Assembly (NCBI GenBank): GCA_910584235.1
Contig: CAJTZD010000096.1
Span: 1-10,924 of the forward strand
Origin: an uncultured Acetatifactor sp.
GTDB taxonomy: Bacteria; Bacillota; Clostridia; Lachnospirales; Lachnospiraceae
Length of the DNA: 10,924 nt
Reading direction: 5' to 3'
A program made the position numbers and the translations under genes. Below the pieces are notes generated by a model that saw only the letters and a list, made by a program, of their open reading frames with translations, ran no database searches and was not told the origin of the DNA. Each line of letters opens with the position of its first letter. The stretch's first letter is position 1. Below are positions 1-6,933 of the stretch, piece by piece.

Positions 1-51
1 AGCAGAGGACTGAAAATCCTCGTGTCACTGGTTCGATTCCGGTTCTGGGCA
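1..51 (+). tRNA. tRNA-Phe (GAA), 3' part only
   Basis: The window opens inside a tRNA. An anticodon stem-loop is visible: stem 5-9 pairs with 17-21, and the loop CTGAAAA puts the GAA anticodon at 12-14, which decodes Phe. The T-arm follows (stem 27-31 with 39-43, loop TTCGATT), then the 3' acceptor strand TCTGGGC and discriminator A51. No CCA is encoded; a T run begins at 52. The 5' acceptor strand and most of the D-arm lie upstream of the window, so the fold cannot be fully checked. The T and anticodon arms match bacterial tRNA-Phe well. Confidence 0.93.
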
Positions 52-68
52 TTTTTTGGTGGATAAAA

Positions 69-111
69 AGCATGAAAGGGCATAATTTCAGCCTTTTGAT
101 GCTATTTTTTT
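69..111 (+). terminator. Rho-independent terminator after tRNA-Phe
   Basis: The arms 69-80 and 92-103 pair over about 11 bp with one G-G mismatch and one G-T wobble, and are followed by a T tract at 105-111. A shorter T run at 52-57, right after the tRNA, may also help 3' end formation. The element separates the tRNA unit from the following promoter. Confidence 0.7.
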
Positions 112-122
112 ACGAAAATCTA

Positions 123-131
123 TGCTATAAT
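123..131 (+). promoter_or_regulatory. Extended -10 promoter for the operon
   Basis: TGCTATAAT combines a perfect TATAAT (126-131) with an upstream TGn extension. No good TTGACA-like -35 lies 16-18 bp upstream; that position is inside the terminator T tract. Extended -10 promoters can work with a weak -35. Transcription would start near 138, giving a leader of about 40 nt before the first gene at 178. A small inverted repeat, TGAAT (148-152) with ATTCA (157-161), lies in the leader; I assign it no role. Confidence 0.65.
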
Positions 132-177
132 AGATAAAATGTATGTATGAATAATCATTCATTCAGGGAGTAGGACT

Positions 178-1776
178 ATGGAAGAGAGACAGTCTGGGGA
201 AATGACAGAGACAGAAAAGAGTCCGGAGGCAAAAAAGCCGAAATCAAAGAAAAAATATGTTCTAATGGTATTTCTCCTGATGTTTGTAGCGACATTGGCG
301 GCAGCGGCATATCTTTATTACAGAGGAATAGTTTATTATCGGACTCATTTTTTCCCCAATACGAGTATAAACGGAATGGACTGCAGTGATATGGAGACTG
401 GACCTATCATAGACGCTTTGGAGAGGCGGATTGACAGCTACGGACTGGAAGTGCTGGGCAGAGACTACAAGACAGGGGAGTCCGATGCCGTTCTCGGCAA
501 TATTGTGCCGGAGGATATTCAACTGCGGTATGTGGGTACCAGGGAAGCTGTGGAGTCTCTACTTCAGCAGCAGAATGAAATTTTTTGGTTTGAGGCGCAT
601 CTGAACAAGAAATTTCAATATTTTTTAGAGCAAGAGATGACTTTTGAAGAGGAACTATTAGACAGTACCGTGAGATCATGGGATGCCTGCAAGCGAAAGA
701 ATATGCAGAGGCCTGAGGATGCCTATATAGGGGAATATTCGGAGGAGCTGGGCGGCTATGAAATTATACCCGAGACAAAAGGAACCAATCTGGATTTAGA
801 GAAAGCTATTACTCTGATTACGGAGGCAGTCAGCGCGCAGGATGTTTCCATTGATCTGGAAGAATTGGGCTGCTATGGAGATGCGGCTGTCAAAAGCGAC
901 GATAGGCAGATGAATCGTATCGTGGACAATGCTAATAAATGGCTGGGTACAAAGATCGTGTATGATTGGAACGGCACGAAGGTAACGCTGGATAATGAGA
1001 TTCTAAAGGACTGGGTTACTATCGGGGGCGGAAAGGCAGTTTTGGACGAGGAGGCGGTAGGGGCTTTTGTAAAAGAACAGGCCGCTGCCTATGACACCTA
1101 TGGCAGAAGAAAGAACTTTATGACAACAGACGGATATGAGATATCTCTGCCCGGCCGCAATTATGGCTGGAAGACGGATGTAGAGGGCGAGACAGAAGAA
1201 CTGATCGCACTGATCTATCAGGGAAGTCAGATAGAAAAGGAGCCTATATACAGCATCAGTGCCGGACAGAAAGGCAGCAATGATATCGGAGACTCTTACG
1301 TGGAAGCGGATATGAACAATCAGCATCTGTACCTGTATCAGGACGGGAATCTTGTATTGGAGACGGACTTTGTATCCGGAACCATGGTTTCTTCCTGGGA
1401 CTGTGTTACACCCGAGGGCGTATTCGGTCTGCTGTATAAGACTACGGACGCTGTGCTTAGGGGTGAGACTTATACTACACCCGTGAAGTACTGGATGCCT
1501 TTCTATGGGAACTATGGCATGCATGACGCCAATTGGCGAGGCGCGTTCGGCGGCGATATTTTTATCACCAACGGATCTCACGGATGCATAAATTTGCCGC
1601 CCAGTATGGCAGCGCAGATTTATCAGTATGTTTCCAAAGGATTTCCGGTGGTGTGCTACTATTCCCAGGGAATTCCTTACATAGGCCCGCCTGCAGAACC
1701 GGAACCGGATCCGGAGGGGCAGGAGAATCCCGATAACCCGGAGAACCAGGCGAATCAGGAAGCGGTTACAGAATAA
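178..1776 (+). CDS. Membrane-anchored L,D-transpeptidase (YkuD family) with peptidoglycan-binding domain
   Basis: This 532-residue protein should form 3-3 cross-links, or attach acyl acceptors, on peptidoglycan tetrapeptides outside the membrane. A Lys-rich cytoplasmic N-terminus (residues 14-26) precedes one hydrophobic segment at about 27-48, giving a type II anchor. The middle (about 60-350) resembles the PG_binding_4 region typical of Firmicutes L,D-transpeptidases. The YkuD catalytic domain follows, with His449 (GMHDANW) and the SHGCIN motif (Ser467, His468, Gly469, nucleophile Cys470). The C-terminal 30 or so residues are rich in Pro, Glu and Asn and probably unstructured. The start is set by AGGGAG at 165-170, 7 nt before ATG. 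It is the first gene after the promoter, 19 bp ahead of the HD gene. Such enzymes are usually beta-lactam tolerant except to carbapenems. Family call is firm; the exact reaction is inferred. Confidence 0.93.
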   Translation: MEERQSGEMTETEKSPEAKKPKSKKKYVLMVFLLMFVATLAAAAYLYYRGIVYYRTHFFPNTSINGMDCSDMETGPIIDALERRIDSYGLEVLGRDYKTGESDAVLGNIVPEDIQLRYVGTREAVESLLQQQNEIFWFEAHLNKKFQYFLEQEMTFEEELLDSTVRSWDACKRKNMQRPEDAYIGEYSEELGGYEIIPETKGTNLDLEKAITLITEAVSAQDVSIDLEELGCYGDAAVKSDDRQMNRIVDNANKWLGTKIVYDWNGTKVTLDNEILKDWVTIGGGKAVLDEEAVGAFVKEQAAAYDTYGRRKNFMTTDGYEISLPGRNYGWKTDVEGETEELIALIYQGSQIEKEPIYSISAGQKGSNDIGDSYVEADMNNQHLYLYQDGNLVLETDFVSGTMVSSWDCVTPEGVFGLLYKTTDAVLRGETYTTPVKYWMPFYGNYGMHDANWRGAFGGDIFITNGSHGCINLPPSMAAQIYQYVSKGFPVVCYYSQGIPYIGPPAEPEPDPEGQENPDNPENQANQEAVTE

Positions 1777-1795
1777 ACAGAGAAGTGCAGGGAAA

Positions 1796-2356
1796 ATGAA
1801 AAGAAGACATTTGAGTAAACGAACACAAAGACAGGCCAGAAAATGGCGGCAAAAGCTGGAGCGATATCGGAGAGAAGAGAGACAGATCAGGGAAATGGCC
1901 CCGGATATTTTAAGATCCCGTAATTTTAACCGGATGAAAGAGTTTATTCAGCATGGGGACGTGACAGTGAATGCGCATGTGCTGAGAGTGGCCAGATGCA
2001 GTATTGCGCTCAGCGAATATCTGCATATTTCCTGCAGCAGGAGGGAACTGATTAGAGGCGCGCTGCTCCACGACTATTTCCTCTATGACTGGCATATCCC
2101 TGATGCGGAGAATCCCCACAGGCTCCACGGTTTCTATCATCCCGGGCTGGCATTGCAGAATGCCGCAAAGGAGTACCCGCTGACCAACCGGGAGAAAAAT
2201 ATCATAAAGCGGCATATGTGGCCGCTGACCATGGTACCGCCGGCATGCAGAGAGGCGTGGATTGTCACGGCGGCAGATAAGTGGTGCTCGCTGCTGGAAA
2301 CACTATATATCTATAAGGGGCACGGTGCGGTGCATGCCAAATGGAGGAACGGTTGA
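1796..2356 (+). CDS. HD-domain protein, putative phosphohydrolase
   Basis: This is a 186-residue soluble protein with a very basic N-terminal helix (residues 1-33, Arg/Lys/Gln-rich) followed by a compact HD domain. Candidate metal ligands are His61, the His92-Asp93 doublet that names the family, His115, His140 and Asp161, spaced as expected for HD metal sites. HD proteins commonly hydrolyse phosphate esters, including nucleotides and cyclic nucleotides. Nothing here fixes the substrate. The basic N-terminus could contact RNA or membrane lipids, but that is speculation. AGGGA at 1789-1793 lies only 2 nt before ATG, so the start is not certain; Met34 is a later candidate. Its end overlaps the next gene, which suggests coupled translation. 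Confidence 0.82.
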   Translation: MKRRHLSKRTQRQARKWRQKLERYRREERQIREMAPDILRSRNFNRMKEFIQHGDVTVNAHVLRVARCSIALSEYLHISCSRRELIRGALLHDYFLYDWHIPDAENPHRLHGFYHPGLALQNAAKEYPLTNREKNIIKRHMWPLTMVPPACREAWIVTAADKWCSLLETLYIYKGHGAVHAKWRNG

Positions 2357-3891
2357 ACGAAGTGGAGCATCTGTTTGAAAAGCTGACGAGATATGCGGAA
2401 AGCGATTTTTATCCCTATCATATGCCGGGACATAAGCGCCGGGGCTTCGGAATGCTTCCGGAAGAATTGTATAAACTAGACATTACAGAGATAGACGGCT
2501 TTGATAATCTGCATAAGCCGGAAGATATTCTGCGCTGTCTCCAGGACCGGGCCGCCGCGCTCTATGGGGCGGAGGAAAGCTTTTATCTGGTGAACGGAAG
2601 CACCTGCGGGATATTGAGCGCGGTCAGCTGTGCCCTGCCCGCGGGCGGACATATTCTCATGGCCCGCAACTGTCATAAATCGGCATATCATGCGGCCTAT
2701 CTAAGGGGGCTGTCCGTCACTTATCTGTATCCGCCTTATCTGGAGGAATATGATATTTATGACGGGATTGAGCCATGGCAGGTGCGACAGGCCCTGGAGA
2801 GAGAGCCGGATATCAAAGCTGTTTTGATCGTGTCTCCTACCTATGAGGGAAGAATATCGGATATCCGGGCTATTGCCCACATTGCTCATGAAAAGAGGAT
2901 TCCCCTGATTGTAGACGAAGCGCACGGAGCGCATCTGGGACTGAGCAAGCGGTCTGTGCGCAACAGCTGCCAGCTTGGGGCGGACCTGGTTATCCACAGC
3001 GTACACAAGACACTTCCGGCGCTGACACAGTCAGCTCTGCTGCATGTAAACGGAAATCTGATTGACAGAGGCCTTGCGAGGCGTTTCCTGGGAATTTACC
3101 AGTCCAGCAGCCCCTCTTATCTTCTCATGGCGGGGATTGACAATGCGGTGGAATACATTGGGCCTGGGGCAGAGAGGCTGTTCGGGTATTTTAGGGAGCA
3201 GTATGATACCATGCTGGAGCAATTGGCAGCATGCAGGCACCTGAGAATTCTGAGGGATATACCGGAAAGGCAGGATACGGGAAAACTTCTGATCTCTGTA
3301 AAACAGTCGGAGATCACGGGAAAGCAAATGTATGACATGTTACATGACAAATACCATCTGCAGTTGGAAATGGCGTCCGAAAGCTTTGTGCTGGCTATGT
3401 TCACGGTAAATGATGGCCGGGATGCCTACTGGCGTATGACAGAGGCCCTGCTTGCCATAGACAGCTGGCTGGAAGAGCAGGCCCGCAGGCTTCGGACCAA
3501 GACGCCGTGTAAGGAGAGGACTGCCCGGGGATGTGCCGGTACAAAAGCCGTGGCGGGCAAGGGGAAGGATGCGGTTCCGCTTGCGGCGGCATGGGACATG
3601 TCTTCGGAGTGGATAGGGCTTACGGAGAGCGTGGGCAGACATATTGGGGAGTTCATCAATCTGTATCCGCCCGGTGTCCCTCTGCTGGTGCCGGGAGAGG
3701 TCATGACAGAGCCGCTGTGTGGCAGGATTCGGAACGCAATAGAGCAGGGGCTTGAGGTACAGGGGATACAGGCCGGGGCAGAAAGGGATGAGCAACATTT
3801 TTTTATTCCGGTAATCAGAGAAGAACAGATAAAGGAATTCAAATTAGTTAATAAAGAAGAGATAGAGAGAAAGCAGAGGTTGCGTATATGA
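2341..3891 (+). CDS. Orn/Lys/Arg decarboxylase-like PLP enzyme (YaaO/SpeA type)
   Basis: This is a fold type I PLP enzyme of the Gram-positive Orn/Lys/Arg decarboxylase group, about 516 residues. Visible hallmarks are the N-terminal HMPGHKR segment, the cofactor-binding NGSTCG stretch, DEAHGAH (Asp192 should hold the PLP ring nitrogen) and HSVHKT with the PLP lysine Lys223. A smaller C-terminal domain ends in a LLVPGE segment. Between them, residues 381-415 form a basic, low-complexity linker. The reaction would release CO2 from a basic amino acid to make a polyamine precursor, but the substrate is not readable and many members have no proven activity. The true start may be TTG2353 rather than ATG2341: GGAGG at 2343-2347 sits 5 nt before TTG, which overlaps the upstream stop as TTGA, while ATG2341 has no close ribosome site. 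The gene overlaps pyruvate kinase by ATGA. B. subtilis yaaO has the same position. Confidence 0.88.
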   Translation: MEERLNEVEHLFEKLTRYAESDFYPYHMPGHKRRGFGMLPEELYKLDITEIDGFDNLHKPEDILRCLQDRAAALYGAEESFYLVNGSTCGILSAVSCALPAGGHILMARNCHKSAYHAAYLRGLSVTYLYPPYLEEYDIYDGIEPWQVRQALEREPDIKAVLIVSPTYEGRISDIRAIAHIAHEKRIPLIVDEAHGAHLGLSKRSVRNSCQLGADLVIHSVHKTLPALTQSALLHVNGNLIDRGLARRFLGIYQSSSPSYLLMAGIDNAVEYIGPGAERLFGYFREQYDTMLEQLAACRHLRILRDIPERQDTGKLLISVKQSEITGKQMYDMLHDKYHLQLEMASESFVLAMFTVNDGRDAYWRMTEALLAIDSWLEEQARRLRTKTPCKERTARGCAGTKAVAGKGKDAVPLAAAWDMSSEWIGLTESVGRHIGEFINLYPPGVPLLVPGEVMTEPLCGRIRNAIEQGLEVQGIQAGAERDEQHFFIPVIREEQIKEFKLVNKEEIERKQRLRI

Positions 3892-5303
3892 GAAGAACAA
3901 AGATTATTTGTACAATCGGGCCGGCCAGTGAAAGTGTGGAGCGGCTGAGGGAGCTGATGCAGGCAGGAATGAATGTGGCCAGATTCAATTTTTCCCATGG
4001 TACACATGAGGAGCAGCGGGAGAAGTTTCAGAGAGTGGTGCAGGCCAGGGAGGAGCTGGGGCTTCCGGTGGCTACGATGCTGGACACAAAGGGGCCGGAA
4101 ATCCGCTTGCGGGATTTTGAGGGAGGCAGGGCGGAACTGGTAAGCGGCCAGCAGTTCATACTGACCACAGAGGAAATCCTGGGCACCTCAAAACGGGCGG
4201 CGATTTCTTACAAGAATCTGAAAAGCGATATCGAAAAGGGAACCACGATTCTCATCGACGACGGATTAATCGAGATGACAGTAGAGGAAATCCGGGGGGA
4301 GGAGATCATATGCCGCGTGGAAAACGGCGGCTTTGTCTCCAACCACAAGGGTGTCAATGTGCCGGGGGCGGTTCTGTCCATGCCTTATATCAGCGAAGTA
4401 GACAGAGCGGATATCCTGTTCGGCATTGAGATGGGGTATGACATTCTGGCGGCATCCTTTGTCAGATGCAGGGAGGATATCCTTGAAGTCAGAAAGATCT
4501 TGGAAGAGCATGCCTGCAATATGAAAATCATAGCCAAAATAGAGAACATGCAGGGCATCCAGAATCTGGAGGAGATCTTAAACGTTTCCGACGGCATTAT
4601 GGTGGCTAGGGGAGATATGGGGGTGGAGATTCCCTTTGAGGAAGTGCCGATCCTCCAGAAGAAGATGATCAAGCTGGCCAATGAGCAGGGAAAACATGTC
4701 ATCACGGCTACACAGATGCTGGAATCCATGATCAAGAACCCCAGGCCTACCAGGGCGGAGACCACGGATATTGCCAATGCCATTTACGACGGCACCACGG
4801 GGATCATGCTTTCCGGCGAGAGTGCAGCAGGAAAATATCCGGTGGAAGCGGTAAAAACCATGGCGAAAATCGCGGAATGTGCCGAAAAAGATATTGACTA
4901 CGGTGCGCGCATGCGCTGCGACAAATGCGGCCAGGAGACGGATATTACTACGGCTCTGGCTTATGCCACCTGCACGGCTGCCATGGATCTGAACGCAGCG
5001 GCGATTATTACGGTGACCATGTCCGGTTTTACCGCGGCGGCCATTTCCAGGTTCAAACCCAAGAGCCATATCATAGGCTGCGCGGTGCAGGAAAAGGTTT
5101 GCAGGCAGCTGAACCTCTTATGGGGTGTGACCCCCCTGATGATCCGGGAGGAGAAGAACGCGGAGACATTGTTTGCCAATGCGGTGGAGGAGGCAAAGCA
5201 GGCAGGGTATGTGAAGAAAGACGATGTAGTGGTGATCACCGCAGGCGTGCCTTTAGGAATGGCAGGCACCACAAACATGATTCACGTAGTCCGGGTCAGA
5301 TAG
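3888..5303 (+). CDS. pyk: Pyruvate kinase
   Basis: This enzyme converts phosphoenolpyruvate and ADP to pyruvate and ATP, the last step of glycolysis. The 471-residue chain covers the A/B/C core. Visible marks are the N-terminal TKIICTIGP, the substrate loop RFNFSHG, DTKGPEIR (Asp66-Arg73), the B-domain lid at about 72-165, the active-site signature IAKIEN with Lys217 and Glu219, MVARGDMGVEIP, and TATQMLESM followed by RPTRAE. The sequence DTKGPE, rather than DLQGPK, is the K+-dependent type. It lacks the extra C-terminal PEP-utiliser-like domain found in Bacillus enzymes, so it is core length. The effector-binding C domain ends normally. ATG overlaps the previous stop (ATGA), implying coupled translation. 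Its place in a yaaO-yaaR-holB cluster is unusual. Whether it is the cell's only pyruvate kinase cannot be told from here. Confidence 0.97.
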   Translation: MRRTKIICTIGPASESVERLRELMQAGMNVARFNFSHGTHEEQREKFQRVVQAREELGLPVATMLDTKGPEIRLRDFEGGRAELVSGQQFILTTEEILGTSKRAAISYKNLKSDIEKGTTILIDDGLIEMTVEEIRGEEIICRVENGGFVSNHKGVNVPGAVLSMPYISEVDRADILFGIEMGYDILAASFVRCREDILEVRKILEEHACNMKIIAKIENMQGIQNLEEILNVSDGIMVARGDMGVEIPFEEVPILQKKMIKLANEQGKHVITATQMLESMIKNPRPTRAETTDIANAIYDGTTGIMLSGESAAGKYPVEAVKTMAKIAECAEKDIDYGARMRCDKCGQETDITTALAYATCTAAMDLNAAAIITVTMSGFTAAAISRFKPKSHIIGCAVQEKVCRQLNLLWGVTPLMIREEKNAETLFANAVEEAKQAGYVKKDDVVVITAGVPLGMAGTTNMIHVVRVR

Positions 5304-5352
5304 ACCGGCATCCCAGGCAGGACAGCGAAAAAGGCAGAAAGGAGGCAGGCAT

Positions 5353-5793
5353 ATGGATATCAAGGTGACGCAGGTGGGACAGAGCACACCCGTGGAGCAG
5401 GTGCAGAGCACGCCGCCTGCGGACGGCAGTTTTAAATTTATGCTTGCCAGCCATGTGGAGGGCGCTGAGCTCCAGGCCAGGCTGCAGACCCTCATGGAAG
5501 AAATCACCATGCAGGGGGATAAGCTGGCCAAGCGCCGGGATGTAAAGGACATGAAGCATTACCGGAGGCTGGTAAAGGAGTTTATGAACGAGGTAGTGAC
5601 CCATTCCCATGCCTTTTCCAGAGAAAACTTTCTGGACAGGAGAGGACGGCACAGAGTCTATGGCATCATCCGGCTGGTAGATGAGAACCTGGACCATTTG
5701 GCCCAGGAACTGATGAAAGATGAGCAGGATCACCTGGCAATTCTGAATACGATTGGGGAGATACGGGGATTGCTTCTGGATATATTCACATGA
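5353..5793 (+). CDS. YaaR family protein (DUF327)
   Basis: This 146-residue, mostly helical cytoplasmic protein matches the YaaR/DUF327 family in length and pattern: a short variable, polar N-terminus (about 1-25), then a long charged helical region with the conserved-looking block KEFMNEVVTHSHAF and a C-terminal helix rich in Leu and Asp. No catalytic motif, signal or membrane segment is seen. The family has no established biochemical function; in B. subtilis yaaR also lies just upstream of holB. AAAGGAGG at 5338-5345 gives a strong ribosome site 7 nt before ATG. The 49-bp gap after pyk shows no terminator, so it is probably co-transcribed with pyk and holB. Confidence 0.88.
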   Translation: MDIKVTQVGQSTPVEQVQSTPPADGSFKFMLASHVEGAELQARLQTLMEEITMQGDKLAKRRDVKDMKHYRRLVKEFMNEVVTHSHAFSRENFLDRRGRHRVYGIIRLVDENLDHLAQELMKDEQDHLAILNTIGEIRGLLLDIFT

Positions 5794-5833
5794 GGCAAGG
5801 GTAACAGAAGGTACGTAAAACAGGAGGGGTATT

Positions 5834-6826
5834 ATGGCGGGATTTCAGGATATCATCGGGCAGCAGCAGATAAAGGAGCATTTGCAGAACGCGATTTCCA
5901 CAGGAAAAATTTCCCATGCGTATATTATCAATGGGGAGAAATCCTCCGGAAAAGAATTCATTGCGAAAGTCTTCGCCATGGCGCTGCAGTGTGAAAGGGG
6001 CGGGACAGAGCCCTGCCAGGAATGCCGTTCCTGCAAGCAGGCCCTGTCCGGAAACCATCCGGATATCATAAAGGTTGTGCATGAGAAGCCCAATACCATC
6101 AGCGTAGACGATATTCGCACCCAGGTCAACGGGGACATAGCGGTAAAGCCATACAGCAGTGCCTATAAGGTGTACGTCATAAATGAGGCGGAGAAAATGA
6201 CGCCCCAGGCTCAGAACGCCATCTTAAAGACCCTGGAGGAACCGCCGGAGTATGCCGTGCTCCTGTTGCTGACCGCCAATGTGAACAGTCTGTTGCCCAC
6301 CATCCGCAGCCGCTGCGTGGTGTTGGATATGAAACCGGTGGCGGACAGTCTGGTAAAGGAATATTTGTGCAGGCAGCTTGCGGTGCCGGATTATAAGGCC
6401 GAGGTGTGCGCGGCCTTTGCCAGGGGAAATGTGGGAAAAGCCAAGATGCTGGCCACCAGCGAAGAGTTCGAGAATGTAAAAGCGGAAGCTCTGGCGCTGT
6501 TAAAATACATACAGGACATGGACCTGAACGAGATCGTGGCTGCAGTGAAGAAAATCATGCAGTATAAACTGGAGATTCAGGATTATCTGGATATCTGCGC
6601 GATCTGGTACCGGGACGCGCTGCTGTTCAAGGCTACCAGCGACATGAATCATCTGATTTTCAGGGAAGAGATACAGGCGCTCAGGCGGACTGCCCAGCGC
6701 AGCAGCTACGAGGGCATTGAGAACATTATAAAGGCGCTGGACACTGCAAAGAGACGTCTGGATGCCAATGTAAATTTTGAATTGGTCATGCAGCTTCTGA
6801 TGATGACCATTCAGGAGAACAGTTAG
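5834..6826 (+). CDS. holB: DNA polymerase III, delta' subunit
   Basis: This 330-residue AAA+ clamp-loader subunit helps load the beta sliding clamp onto primed DNA. The N-terminal domain has a degenerate P-loop (GEKSSGKE, residues 34-41, with Glu where Ser/Thr is normal), consistent with delta' being a non-ATP-binding stator. A zinc module follows with Cys53, Cys61, Cys64 and Cys67. The AAA+ core continues through INEAEKMT, ILKTLEEPP and the SRC motif (Ser159-Arg160-Cys161), whose arginine serves a neighbouring ATP-binding subunit. The C-terminal 160 residues form the helical lid and collar. AGGAGGGG just before ATG supports the start. Neighbours YaaR and RicT match the conserved Firmicutes holB context. 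Confidence 0.95.
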   Translation: MAGFQDIIGQQQIKEHLQNAISTGKISHAYIINGEKSSGKEFIAKVFAMALQCERGGTEPCQECRSCKQALSGNHPDIIKVVHEKPNTISVDDIRTQVNGDIAVKPYSSAYKVYVINEAEKMTPQAQNAILKTLEEPPEYAVLLLLTANVNSLLPTIRSRCVVLDMKPVADSLVKEYLCRQLAVPDYKAEVCAAFARGNVGKAKMLATSEEFENVKAEALALLKYIQDMDLNEIVAAVKKIMQYKLEIQDYLDICAIWYRDALLFKATSDMNHLIFREEIQALRRTAQRSSYEGIENIIKALDTAKRRLDANVNFELVMQLLMMTIQENS

Positions 6827-6872
6827 ATAAATGGGATTTCCATTATTAACTATGGCCAATCGCGGCGGAATG

Positions 6873-6881
6873 TGTTAGAAT
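6873..6881 (+). promoter_or_regulatory. Possible internal promoter before ricT
   Basis: The 107-bp gap between holB and ricT is the largest inside the operon. It contains TGTTAGAAT, an extended -10 (TGn plus TAGAAT, five of six matches). No convincing -35 is present at the expected distance. Transcription from it would begin near 6888 and give ricT, trmN6 and rsmI a separate input. Sequence pattern only. Confidence 0.35.
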
Positions 6882-6933
6882 AGCACTGCATCCGTTGATG
6901 AAGAGGGCATTTGTGTCACAGTGAGGTAGATAG

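Noticed and set aside
1003..1581. Long antisense open frame within the L,D-transpeptidase gene, and similar antisense frames elsewhere
   Set aside because: They oppose genes with clear protein families, carry no recognisable domain and lack ribosome sites; they are shadows of codon bias.
5294..5311. GC-rich hairpin across the pyk stop (CCGGGTC with GACCGG)
   Set aside because: The stem has a bulge and no T run follows; genes on both sides look co-transcribed, so I do not call a terminator.
5948..5962. Degenerate Walker A in HolB as a possible defect
   Set aside because: Delta' subunits normally lack a functional ATP site, so this is expected rather than a mutation.
6830..6844. Hairpin AATGG/CCATT after holB
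   Set aside because: Only 5 bp and AT-rich with no T tract; too weak to be a terminator.
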